DNA of 5,454 nucleotides from DATBMY01 sp036554605 (GCA_036554605.1 DATBMY010000304.1:1-5454); one strand, 5' to 3'; counted from the stretch's first letter, positions 1-5,380 are shown. Program-made: numbers and translations. Notes: generated from the letters alone by a model not told the origin.

Positions 1-27
1 GATAACTGAGACTTAGTGATAGCGTCA

Positions 28-1242
28 ATGCCTGAGCCTACACCGAATCAAAATAAGAACTCGCTCCTCAGTCCTCAGACCTCAGTTCTGATGATTGTCG
101 CGGGCGAGGCGAGCGGCGACAGGCACGGCGCGGCGCTCGCGCGCGCGCTTGTGAGGCTCTATCCTGAAAGAAAGTTTGAGATGTTCGGATCGGGAGGCGA
201 AGAGATGCGCGCGGCCGGGGTCGAGACGCTCGTCGATGCCCGCGAGGTCGCCATCATAGGCATCCCTGAGATCATACGCGCCTTCGGCAAGCTCTACGGC
301 GCTTACCGCAAGCTCTTGAGATCGGCCAGGGAGCGACGCCCCGGCGCCGTGGTGCTGATCGATTGGCCCGACTTTAATCTGCGGCTCGCCCGGCGCCTGC
401 ACCGCGAAGGCTTCAGAGTCATATACTATATCAGCCCGCAAGTCTGGGCCTGGCGCAGGTATCGCGTTCGCGCCATCCGCCGCGATGTCGACCAGATGCT
501 AGTAATCCTGCCATTCGAAGAGGAGTTCTATGAAGGCGAAGGCGTCGGGGTCGAATACGTGGGCCACCCGCTGGTTGAAATCGCGCGCGCTACACTTGCG
601 CGCGACGAGTTCTTTAACAAGTACGGCCTCGACTCCACGCGCTCTCTTATAGCATTGCTCCCCGGAAGCCGTCGCAAGGAGATTCATTATCACCTTCCCG
701 CCATGCTCGAAGCGGCTCACAGACTGCGAAGCGAAAAGCACGCAACCGCTCAATTCGTCATCCCGCTTGCGTCAACCGTCGACCGCCGTCAGGTAGAGAT
801 GATCGTTCGCGACTCCGTCCCCTCCGGCTCAATCGATATGGCGCTCATCGAGCGCGATACTTATAACGCGCTCGCGCACTCTGAGATCGCGGTCGTGGCG
901 AGCGGGACGGCGACGGTCGAGGCGGCGCTTCTGGGCACTCCTATGGTCGTCGTCTATCGCGGGTCCGAGCTTAACTGGCGATTGATACGCCCGCTCATCA
1001 AACTGGATACTTTCGGGATGGTCAACTTGATCGCCGGCCGGAGGGTGGTCCCCGAGTTGATGCAAAAGGAGGTCACCGGCGAGCGTATAGCCGGCGAAGT
1101 CATGACGATACTAAACGACGCGGATCGCATATCGCGTATGAAGCGAGAGCTTGCGCGGGTGCGAGAGCGGCTGGCAAGCGCCACTGGTCCCGGAGCGGAG
1201 CGAGCGGCACGCGCCTGCATGCGCGTGCTCACCCGAGGCTGA
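28..1242 (+). CDS. lpxB: Lipid-A-disaccharide synthase (LpxB)
   Basis: LpxB is a GT19-family glycosyltransferase that joins UDP-2,3-diacylglucosamine to lipid X (2,3-diacylglucosamine-1-phosphate), releasing UDP and forming the lipid A disaccharide at the inner face of the inner membrane. Numbering from the ATG at 28 (404 residues), I see VAGEASGD at about 24-31, DWPDFN at 112-117, ISPQVWAW at 135-142, LPGSRRKEI at 211-219, ASGTATVEA at 291-299 and a VVPEL segment near 340. All are hallmark blocks of the family, in the expected order. The protein is complete at the C-terminus. The start is uncertain: GTG 16, ATG 28 and ATG 91 are in frame and none has a convincing Shine-Dalgarno. ATG 91 gives 383 residues, close to the E. 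coli length of 382, but would trim the first beta strand. The 3' end overlaps a convergent small gene by 14 bp. Function is near certain; the start is not. Confidence 0.96.
   Translation: MPEPTPNQNKNSLLSPQTSVLMIVAGEASGDRHGAALARALVRLYPERKFEMFGSGGEEMRAAGVETLVDAREVAIIGIPEIIRAFGKLYGAYRKLLRSARERRPGAVVLIDWPDFNLRLARRLHREGFRVIYYISPQVWAWRRYRVRAIRRDVDQMLVILPFEEEFYEGEGVGVEYVGHPLVEIARATLARDEFFNKYGLDSTRSLIALLPGSRRKEIHYHLPAMLEAAHRLRSEKHATAQFVIPLASTVDRRQVEMIVRDSVPSGSIDMALIERDTYNALAHSEIAVVASGTATVEAALLGTPMVVVYRGSELNWRLIRPLIKLDTFGMVNLIAGRRVVPELMQKEVTGERIAGEVMTILNDADRISRMKRELARVRERLASATGPGAERAARACMRVLTRG
67..87. repeat. Three tandem CTCAG heptads
   Basis: Three consecutive 7-bp units, CTCAGTC, CTCAGAC and CTCAGTT, lie at 67-87, just before the conserved part of lpxB. 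If translation begins at 16 or 28 they encode the non-conserved stretch LSPQTSV. The first bases of the window (about 5-20, ACTGAGACTTAGTGAT) look like decayed copies of the same motif. A related heptad array lies after the last gene (5381-5408). The array is plain in the sequence; that it is a dispersed intergenic repeat which has become part of the lpxB 5' end is inference. Confidence 0.6.
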
Positions 1243-1465
1243 GCGCTACGGTAAGCTCCTGCCGCTTGCGGTCAAGGTCCGAAAGCGCCAGCACGACCGA
1301 GCGTATCTCGCGCTCGGCTCGCAGAGCGTCCTGCGGCGGGGCGCCCGGCCGGTGCGAGCCCGGCGCGTTTTGCACAACCTCTTGCAGCTCCCCGAGGCGA
1401 CGGCGCAACTGCGATTCTTCTTCTTCTGCCTGCTTGATTCTCGCTTGAATATCTTCCTTGCTCAT
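1229..1465 (-). CDS. Small charged coiled-coil protein, unknown function
   Basis: This is a 78-residue protein of no family I recognise. Residues 1-31 are rich in Glu, Lys, Arg and Gln with hydrophobics at roughly heptad spacing, starting MSKEDIQARIKQAEEEE, so a coiled coil is likely. A Gly/Pro-rich hinge follows at about 34-45 (NAPGSHRPGAPP), then a second predicted helix (ALRAEREIRSVVLALSDLDRKR). There is no signal peptide, membrane segment or cysteine, so it is probably a cytoplasmic helical hairpin or oligomer. Support for a real gene: ordinary codon use, helix-like composition and a good promoter just upstream (TTGACA, 17-bp spacer, CATACT). No Shine-Dalgarno precedes the ATG, and the predicted transcript start lies only about five bases before it, so translation may be nearly leaderless. 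Its end overlaps the lpxB 3' end by 14 bp in opposite orientation. An antisense frame is open over the same bases but has low-complexity composition. Confidence 0.62.
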   Translation of the reverse strand: MSKEDIQARIKQAEEEESQLRRRLGELQEVVQNAPGSHRPGAPPQDALRAEREIRSVVLALSDLDRKRQELTVALSLG

Positions 1466-1476
1466 TTCAACCGGTA

Positions 1477-1505
1477 AGTATGGGAGGAGCGCTGCCGGAT
1501 GTCAA
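1477..1505 (-). promoter_or_regulatory. Candidate sigma70-type promoter for the coiled-coil gene
   Basis: Reading the minus strand, a consensus -35 box TTGACA (1505 down to 1500) is followed by exactly 17 bp and the -10-like CATACT (1482 down to 1477; 4 of 6 consensus bases). Transcription would start near 1470, about five bases before the ATG at 1465. That fits the lack of any Shine-Dalgarno there. Assigned by motif and spacing only. Confidence 0.5.
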
Positions 1506-1506
1506 C

Positions 1507-1536
1507 TTGAGCATACTCGTCCGGTTCGTGTATAAA
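1507..1536 (+). promoter_or_regulatory. Candidate sigma70-type promoter for the phosphatase-like gene
   Basis: TTGAGC (1507-1512, 4 of 6 matches to the -35 consensus) is followed by an 18-bp spacer and TATAAA (1531-1536, 5 of 6 matches to -10). The surrounding bases are locally AT-rich. A start near 1543 would give a leader of about 40 nt before the GTG at 1583. The -35 box sits one base from the -35 box of the opposite-facing promoter at 1477-1505. Confidence 0.45.
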
Positions 1537-1582
1537 TAGACAGAGCGTGTTGGCCACATTCCAATGAAGGTAACAGTTTCAG

Positions 1583-2251
1583 GTGTACAAAAGATTTATC
1601 CTCGCGGCCACGCTTGCCTCATCAATCATCGTCGCGGTCATAGCATTCACGGCATCTCTCGGGTCTTCCTCTGCCTCGCGCGGTGAGCTAGATGTCGCTT
1701 TGCATGGCGCAAGCATATCAAAGCCCAAAGACGACTCGGCGGAAGTCAAGACAACTTTGCCGCTGTTTCATCGCCTGAACGAGACGTACACGCGCGGGGG
1801 CGAGCCGCGTCACGGCGGCATAGAAACGCTAATAAAGCTGGGCATCAGGGTCATAGTAGATTTGCGCTCGATCTATGACTACAGAGATGACATAAAGCAA
1901 GCGGCCGAGCAGGTGGGCCTCATCTATCGCTGGCTGCCCATGAGCGTTTGGAACCCTCCTACCGACGAACAGGCCAGAGAATTCATACGGATTGTCTCCG
2001 ACAAATCGCAAGGGCCTTTCTATGTCTTTTGCGCCGACGGGGTCAACCGCACGGGCGAGATGAGCGCGATCTATCGCGTTGCAAACGATGGGTGGAGTGT
2101 CGAGCAATCGCTTAAAGAGATGGACGAGCTTGGCTTCAATCCTTACTACTACACGCTTCGCAACTACGTCTGGGATTACGCTCGGAAGTTTCATCCCCGG
2201 GCCGTGCCTTTGTCGGGCCGTCGCGTAGCAAGGTTTGAGTTAGGCAAGTGA
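1583..2251 (+). CDS. Exported/anchored dual-specificity or tyrosine phosphatase-like protein
   Basis: This 222-residue protein belongs by motif to the cysteine-phosphatase superfamily, which removes phosphate through a CX5R P-loop cysteine. Residues 1-4 are basic and 5-26 hydrophobic, with small residues and a possible cleavage site near SSSAS (28-32), so the protein is probably secreted to the periplasm or tethered by its N-terminus. The domain spans about 60-205: YTRGGEP near 69-75, IRVIVDLRS at 88-96, and the P-loop CADGVNRTG at 150-158 with Cys150 and Arg156, followed by a YR helix as in bacterial DSP-like proteins. The residue before the cysteine is Phe, not the usual His. The general acid cannot be assigned by eye; the DE pair at 128-129 is one candidate. 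Protein, lipid or inositol phosphate are all possible substrates. The start is GTG, with GAAGG at 1566-1570 a distant ribosome-binding site; no other start retains the signal segment. It converges on the next gene with 4 bp between stops. Confidence 0.85.
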   Translation: MYKRFILAATLASSIIVAVIAFTASLGSSSASRGELDVALHGASISKPKDDSAEVKTTLPLFHRLNETYTRGGEPRHGGIETLIKLGIRVIVDLRSIYDYRDDIKQAAEQVGLIYRWLPMSVWNPPTDEQAREFIRIVSDKSQGPFYVFCADGVNRTGEMSAIYRVANDGWSVEQSLKEMDELGFNPYYYTLRNYVWDYARKFHPRAVPLSGRRVARFELGK

Positions 2252-2255
2252 CGCT

Positions 2256-2591
2256 TCACTTCCTGCGCTTGAAATAATAGACGGGATCGCCGGGACTTCC
2301 CGCCACGTGGAGAAGCTCCCATCCTTTCGCGCCCAGCTTGTCGAGGTTCTGCTGAAGCGGGAAGTTCTCTCTGAAGGCGGAAATCGCCGGCTCCTTTCGC
2401 ATTGTTGCGCTCCCGGACGACGAGAGGTTCACATTCCCGCCCGCGACGACCAGATATTCCCACCCGTCGCCGCTCGACGACTGAACAGGATCAGTTTCGC
2501 GGCCCGGCTCATCAGCCCGCTGCCCCATTGCTACCGCCACGGCAGCGATCAATAAAAGCATCAGAATAGAGAATGCAATAAACTTTCTCAT
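2256..2591 (-). CDS. Small secreted protein with DUF4177-like domain
   Basis: This 111-residue protein has a clear signal peptide: basic MRK, a hydrophobic core over about 5-21, and AVAMG as a probable signal peptidase I site near residue 22. A Ser/Asp/Glu-rich linker follows to about residue 43. The remainder has the pattern of DUF4177-type domains: WEYLVV at 44-49, LDKLGAKGWELLHV at 83-96 and a closing YYFKR at 105-109. The family's function is unknown; it is a small alpha/beta fold often found in hypothetical proteins. No catalytic residues are evident. The start is set by a strong AGGAGG at 2596-2601 (minus strand) just before the ATG. A longer in-frame start at 2654 would add 21 residues in front of the signal peptide and is unlikely. 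The gene diverges from glpK and converges on the phosphatase-like gene. Confidence 0.83.
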   Translation of the reverse strand: MRKFIAFSILMLLLIAAVAVAMGQRADEPGRETDPVQSSSGDGWEYLVVAGGNVNLSSSGSATMRKEPAISAFRENFPLQQNLDKLGAKGWELLHVAGSPGDPVYYFKRRK

Positions 2592-2595
2592 AGAC

Positions 2596-2601
2596 CCTCC
2601 T
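2596..2601 (-). promoter_or_regulatory. Strong Shine-Dalgarno deciding the DUF4177-like gene start
   Basis: On the minus strand AGGAGG lies 4 nt upstream of the ATG at 2591 (AGGAGG then GTCT then ATG). It selects the short form that begins directly with the signal peptide over the longer in-frame start at 2654. Confidence 0.8.
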
Positions 2602-2721
2602 GCTATCTTGAAATCGAATAGGTTTCGACACGGGCTTTCGGATAATTCAAGCACGATGTGCGGCGCTTTAGCAATCAGCTTCGCCGTCGATAACGCAACG
2701 CTGCACGGGCCGGATTGATCT
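2602..2721. other. Divergent spacer without a recognised gene
   Basis: This is the part of the 199-bp gap between the DUF4177-like gene and glpK lying left of the glpK promoter candidate. I find no credible coding region, RNA gene or strong hairpin. A promoter for the leftward gene must lie here, but I could not pick out a convincing -35/-10 pair; the best (TGTCGA with GATAGC on the minus strand) is weak. Confidence 0.5.
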
Positions 2722-2750
2722 TTGGAGAGAGTGGCGGCCGGTGTTATGAT
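2722..2750 (+). promoter_or_regulatory. Candidate promoter for glpK
   Basis: TATGAT at 2745-2750 matches the -10 consensus at 5 of 6 positions. A weak -35 (TTGGAG, 2722-2727, 3 of 6) precedes it at 17 bp. Transcription from about 2757 would give a leader of roughly 34 nt containing the Shine-Dalgarno AGGAGA at 2779-2784, which is 6 nt before the glpK ATG. No clear GlpR-type operator palindrome is visible. Confidence 0.4.
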
Positions 2751-2790
2751 GACAGGCCAATCGGAGGCGAATATCCCCAGGAGATCTTAA

Positions 2791-4290
2791 ATGACCAAGG
2801 ACTTTATTCTCGCGCTCGATCAGGGCACGACCAGCTCGCGCGCTATCTTATTCAGCCGCGACGGGCAGCCGGCCGCAATCGCGCAACGGGAGTTTGAACA
2901 GATTTACCCTGAGCCGGGATGGGTCGAGCACCGGCCCGAAGATATATGGTCATCTCAGATGGACGCGGCACAAGCGGTGCTCAAGGCAGCCAACGTAAGG
3001 CCCGAGCAGGTCGTCGCCATCGGCATAACCAATCAAAGAGAGACCGCGCTGATCTGGGACCGCGAGACCGGCGAGCCCATCCACAACGCCATCGTGTGGC
3101 AATGCCGCCGCACCGCCGACATCTGCGACAAGCTGCGCCGCGACGGGCTGGCCGACGATATTCAACAGCGCACCGGGCTTGTTATTGACGCGTACTTTTC
3201 CGGCACGAAAGTGCGTTGGATGCTTGACCGCGTGGCGGGCGCTCGCGAACGAGCAGAGCGCGGCGCGCTCGCCTTCGGCACCGTCGACTCGTGGCTAATA
3301 TGGAAGCTGACGGGCGGGCGCATCCACGCGACAGACCCGTCAAACGCAAGCCGCACGCTCATGTATAACATAGAGAGCGGCGCGTGGGACGACCAGTTGC
3401 TTGGCGCGCTCGGCATCCCCCGCGGGCTGCTGCCGCACATCGCGCCTTCGAGCGCCTTGATCGGCGAAACGGACCCGCAGCTTTTTGGACGCCCGATACC
3501 GATTGCCGGAAACGCGGGGGACCAGCAAGCCGCGCTTTTTGGACAGGTATGCACCAGCCCCGGCATGTCGAAGAACACCTATGGCACGGGCTGCTTCATG
3601 CTGCTGAACACAGGGAGCCGCCCCGTAAGATCGAAAAGCCAGATGCTGACGACCGTCGCCTGGCAGATAGGCGACGAGCCTATAGAGTATGCGCTTGAAG
3701 GCTCGGTCTTTATCGCGGGCGCGGCCATAGGGTGGCTGCGCGATGGACTTCAGATGATCGAGTCGGCTGCCGAGACGGAAGCGCTCGCCCGCGGCGTCGA
3801 AGATAACGGGGGGGTCTATATGGTTCCGGCCTTCGTCGGGCTCGGCGCGCCATACTGGGACCAGTACGCGCGAGGCACAATCGTAGGGCTCACGCGCGGC
3901 TCTTCGCGCGAGCACATCGCTCGCGCCGCGCTCGAATCAATCGCCTACCAGACGAGCGACGTGCTAACGCGCATGAGCGGTGATGCGTCAATAAGCTTGA
4001 GCGAGCTTAGAGTCGACGGAGGGGCGGCGCGAAATGATTTCTTGATGCAATTCCAGGCCGACATACTGAACATTCCCGTGGTGCGCCCGGTAAATACGGA
4101 AACTACCGCGGCGGGCGCCGCCTACATGGCGGGGCTGGCCGTTGAATTCTGGTCGGACACGGAAGAGCTGACCAGGCTTTGGCAGCGCGAGCGCACGTTC
4201 GAGCCGAGGATGACCGGGGCCGAGCGCGAGAGGCTGCTTGAGGGCTGGAGCCGAGCCGTCGAGCGGGCTAAGAGCTGGATCGAGCCCTAG
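2791..4290 (+). CDS. glpK: Glycerol kinase (GlpK)
   Basis: GlpK, a cytoplasmic FGGY-family sugar/polyol kinase, phosphorylates glycerol to sn-glycerol-3-phosphate with ATP, feeding glycolysis (via GlpD) and phospholipid synthesis. The 499 residues match the family length (E. coli about 501). The N-terminal phosphate loop is LDQGTTSSR at 9-17. The glycerol site is formed by Arg83-Glu84 (in TNQRETALIWDRETGEP), Tyr135 (in AYFSGTKVRWMLD) and Asp244-Gln245 (in GNAGDQQAALFGQ). Other marks are TYGTGCF at 263-269 and the C-terminal VDGGAARNDFLMQFQ at 408-422. All catalytic positions I can check are present. The E. coli fructose-1,6-bisphosphate loop (GGKGGTR) is absent, and by eye the histidine phosphorylated by HPr in Firmicutes enzymes is Gln here (DPQLFGR), so neither classical control seems to apply. 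The ATG has a good AGGAGA at 2779-2784. No glpF, glpD or glpR is next to it. Its stop lies inside the left copy of a 6-bp direct repeat. Confidence 0.97.
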   Translation: MTKDFILALDQGTTSSRAILFSRDGQPAAIAQREFEQIYPEPGWVEHRPEDIWSSQMDAAQAVLKAANVRPEQVVAIGITNQRETALIWDRETGEPIHNAIVWQCRRTADICDKLRRDGLADDIQQRTGLVIDAYFSGTKVRWMLDRVAGARERAERGALAFGTVDSWLIWKLTGGRIHATDPSNASRTLMYNIESGAWDDQLLGALGIPRGLLPHIAPSSALIGETDPQLFGRPIPIAGNAGDQQAALFGQVCTSPGMSKNTYGTGCFMLLNTGSRPVRSKSQMLTTVAWQIGDEPIEYALEGSVFIAGAAIGWLRDGLQMIESAAETEALARGVEDNGGVYMVPAFVGLGAPYWDQYARGTIVGLTRGSSREHIARAALESIAYQTSDVLTRMSGDASISLSELRVDGGAARNDFLMQFQADILNIPVVRPVNTETTAAGAAYMAGLAVEFWSDTEELTRLWQRERTFEPRMTGAERERLLEGWSRAVERAKSWIEP

Positions 4291-4291
4291 C

Positions 4292-4402
4292 GCTCTGTAA
4301 CCGAAATTCGTCGAGAGATGTTCCGCAGTTCACGCCGAGAGCGTGCATGGTGCGAGACGGGCAAGCTGAAGCTTGAACTGCGGAACACTTTGATTACAGA
4401 GC
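4292..4402. mobile_element. Putative MITE-like non-autonomous element (111 bp)
   Basis: The segment begins GCTCTGTAA (4292-4300) and ends TTACAGAGC (4394-4402), a perfect 9-bp terminal inverted repeat. It is bounded immediately outside by exact 6-bp direct repeats CCTAGC (4286-4291 and 4403-4408), as expected of a target-site duplication. The match extends to 10 bp (GAGCCCTAGC, 4282-4291 and 4399-4408) because the last bases of the right terminus equal the flank. Inside is a second perfect inverted repeat of 14 bp (4319-4332 with 4374-4387). There is no room for a transposase, so it would have to be moved in trans. The left duplication contains the glpK stop TAG. Removing the element and one CCTAGC would rejoin the glpK end to CCGGTGTC, about 37 bp before the lipid-kinase start. 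Which IS family supplied the ends is unknown; a structured regulatory or terminator element is the alternative. Confidence 0.6.
4319..4387. repeat. Internal 14-bp perfect inverted repeat (hairpin)
   Basis: TGTTCCGCAGTTCA (4319-4332) is exactly complementary to TGAACTGCGGAACA (4374-4387), leaving a 41-nt loop. The outer 9-bp pair (4292-4300 with 4394-4402) would close the same structure across an asymmetric interior loop of 18 and 6 nt. In RNA this would be a stable stem between glpK and the lipid-kinase gene. No U tract follows, so it is not a standard intrinsic terminator. Confidence 0.75.
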
Positions 4403-4443
4403 CCTAGCCCGGTGTCTTCAAATCGTCATCGTTTGCCGCTGAG

Positions 4444-5379
4444 TTGAAACAGATCCTTTTCATAGTCAACCCGCACTCCGCGCGCGGCGCGACCCGTGAG
4501 ATGTGGGCCACGGTCAGTCGTGGCCTCGCGCAATCGGGCGTCGAATTCTCCGACCATCTGACATCCCGCGCGGGTGAAGCCACACTCGTCGCGCGCGAGG
4601 CATTGCTCGCGGGAGCGTCGCGCGTGGTCGCGGTCGGGGGCGACGGCACGCTCAGCGAAGTCGTCAACGGTTATCTCGACAGCGCAGGCAGGCCGGTAAA
4701 CCAGAGTGCTTCGCTTGGGCTATTGCCGAGCGGCACGGGGTCGGATTTTCGAAGGTCCATCGGCCTCGGCAATCTCAAGCAAGCCATAAGCTCGGTCTTA
4801 TCGGATAAGACCGAGTTGATCGACGCCGCGCAGGCTTTCTTCCGCGACGAGGATGGCCGGGAGGCCTCCCGCCATTTCATAAACCTCGCTTCGTTCGGGC
4901 TCGGAGGCGATGTGTCGGCATACGTAAATCGCTGGCGGGACCGGCTGCCGGGGTGGATAGGCGGGCAAGCGCGCTTCGTAGCCGCGGCGCTTCTCGGACT
5001 CAAGCATTACAGGCTCCATCGATTGCGCATTTCAGCCGATGGCGAGCCCGCGTTCATTATCGAGAGCAATCTGATAGTAATCGCAAACGGCAAGTTCGCG
5101 GGCGCCGGAATGATGCTTGCGCCGAACGCGGAATTGAATGACGGGCTGCTCGATCTTATCTTGACCGACCACGCCACGCGGCTCGACGTGATAAGAGAGC
5201 TTCCGCGAATTCGGCGGGGCGGTTATTTAAAGAACCCTAAAGTCAGGGAGCTTCGGGCGCGCGAAATAACTATAACGGGTGAAGCGCGCCTGGCGATTGA
5301 TATAGACGGCGAGATGGCGGGCTACACTCCGGCGCGATTAAGAATACTGCCAGCCGCCGTGCGGTTTGCTATGAGCTAG
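4444..5379 (+). CDS. Diacylglycerol/sphingosine-kinase-family lipid kinase (YegS/DgkB-like)
   Basis: This 311-residue soluble lipid kinase is expected to transfer ATP phosphate to diacylglycerol or a related lipid at the inner membrane face. The N-terminal nucleotide-binding domain shows IVNPHSARG at 7-15, VVAVGGDGTLSEVVNG at 61-76 with the GGDGT signature at 65-69, and PSGTGSDFRRS at 95-105. The last is the conserved PxGTGNDF block with Ser for Asn, a variation that occurs in the family. The C-terminal beta-sandwich domain shows NLASFGLGGDVS at 147-158, IANGKFAGAGMMLAP at 213-227, LNDGLLDLIL at 231-240 and IDGE at 287-290, an acidic position typical of DagK enzymes. Length is normal (about 290-320). 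The start is TTG at 4444 with only a weak GCTGAG upstream. An in-frame TAG at 4405 allows no earlier start and the next ATG would delete NPHS. The substrate (diacylglycerol, undecaprenol-like or sphingoid lipid) cannot be told from sequence. It lies 153 bp after glpK, separated by the MITE-like element. Confidence 0.92.
   Translation: MKQILFIVNPHSARGATREMWATVSRGLAQSGVEFSDHLTSRAGEATLVAREALLAGASRVVAVGGDGTLSEVVNGYLDSAGRPVNQSASLGLLPSGTGSDFRRSIGLGNLKQAISSVLSDKTELIDAAQAFFRDEDGREASRHFINLASFGLGGDVSAYVNRWRDRLPGWIGGQARFVAAALLGLKHYRLHRLRISADGEPAFIIESNLIVIANGKFAGAGMMLAPNAELNDGLLDLILTDHATRLDVIRELPRIRRGGYLKNPKVRELRAREITITGEARLAIDIDGEMAGYTPARLRILPAAVRFAMS
4791..4815. repeat. Perfect palindrome inside the lipid-kinase gene
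   Basis: CTCGGTCTTAT (4791-4801) and ATAAGACCGAG (4805-4815) are exact inverted repeats around the 3-base centre CGG, so mRNA could form an 11-bp hairpin. It lies within codons 116-124, in the linker after the GTGSD block. The family alignment there has no apparent insertion. No U tract follows and the gene reads through normally. Confidence 0.7.
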
Positions 5380-5380
5380 G

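Noticed and set aside
581..605. TCGCGCGC/GCGCGCGA inverted repeat in lpxB
   Set aside because: It consists of alternating CG dinucleotides in GC-rich coding sequence encoding ordinary Ala/Arg residues, so it is expected by composition.
1021..1030. GTCAACTTGA occurs both in lpxB and in the divergent promoter spacer (1501-1510)
   Set aside because: In lpxB it encodes Val-Asn-Leu in a conserved segment. A single shared 10-mer in 5.4 kb is not enough to propose a binding site.
1151..1477. A 108-codon plus-strand open frame over the end of lpxB and the coiled-coil gene
   Set aside because: It overlaps lpxB in another frame and is antisense to the coiled-coil gene, whose composition, codon use and promoter are far better. 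Its translation is Arg/Leu/Ser-rich with a run of Phe from the antisense Glu codons.
2246..2261. Hairpin AAGTGA-CGCT-TCACTT between the convergent stop codons, as a bidirectional terminator
   Set aside because: The stem is only 6 bp, AT-rich and without a T tract on either side. Part of the symmetry comes simply from two facing TGA stops.
2592..2654. A longer N-terminus for the DUF4177-like protein, starting at 2654
   Set aside because: It would place 21 residues ahead of a clear signal peptide and ignore the strong AGGAGG directly before the ATG at 2591.
2715..2897. A 60-codon plus-strand frame across the glpK leader and start
   Set aside because: It overlaps the start of glpK in another frame, lacks a ribosome-binding site and has no domain-like composition.
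3340..3915. A 191-codon open frame on the minus strand inside glpK
   Set aside because: It lies wholly within the well-conserved glpK coding sequence, has arginine-rich composition typical of antisense frames in GC-rich genes, and shows no recognisable domain or start signal.
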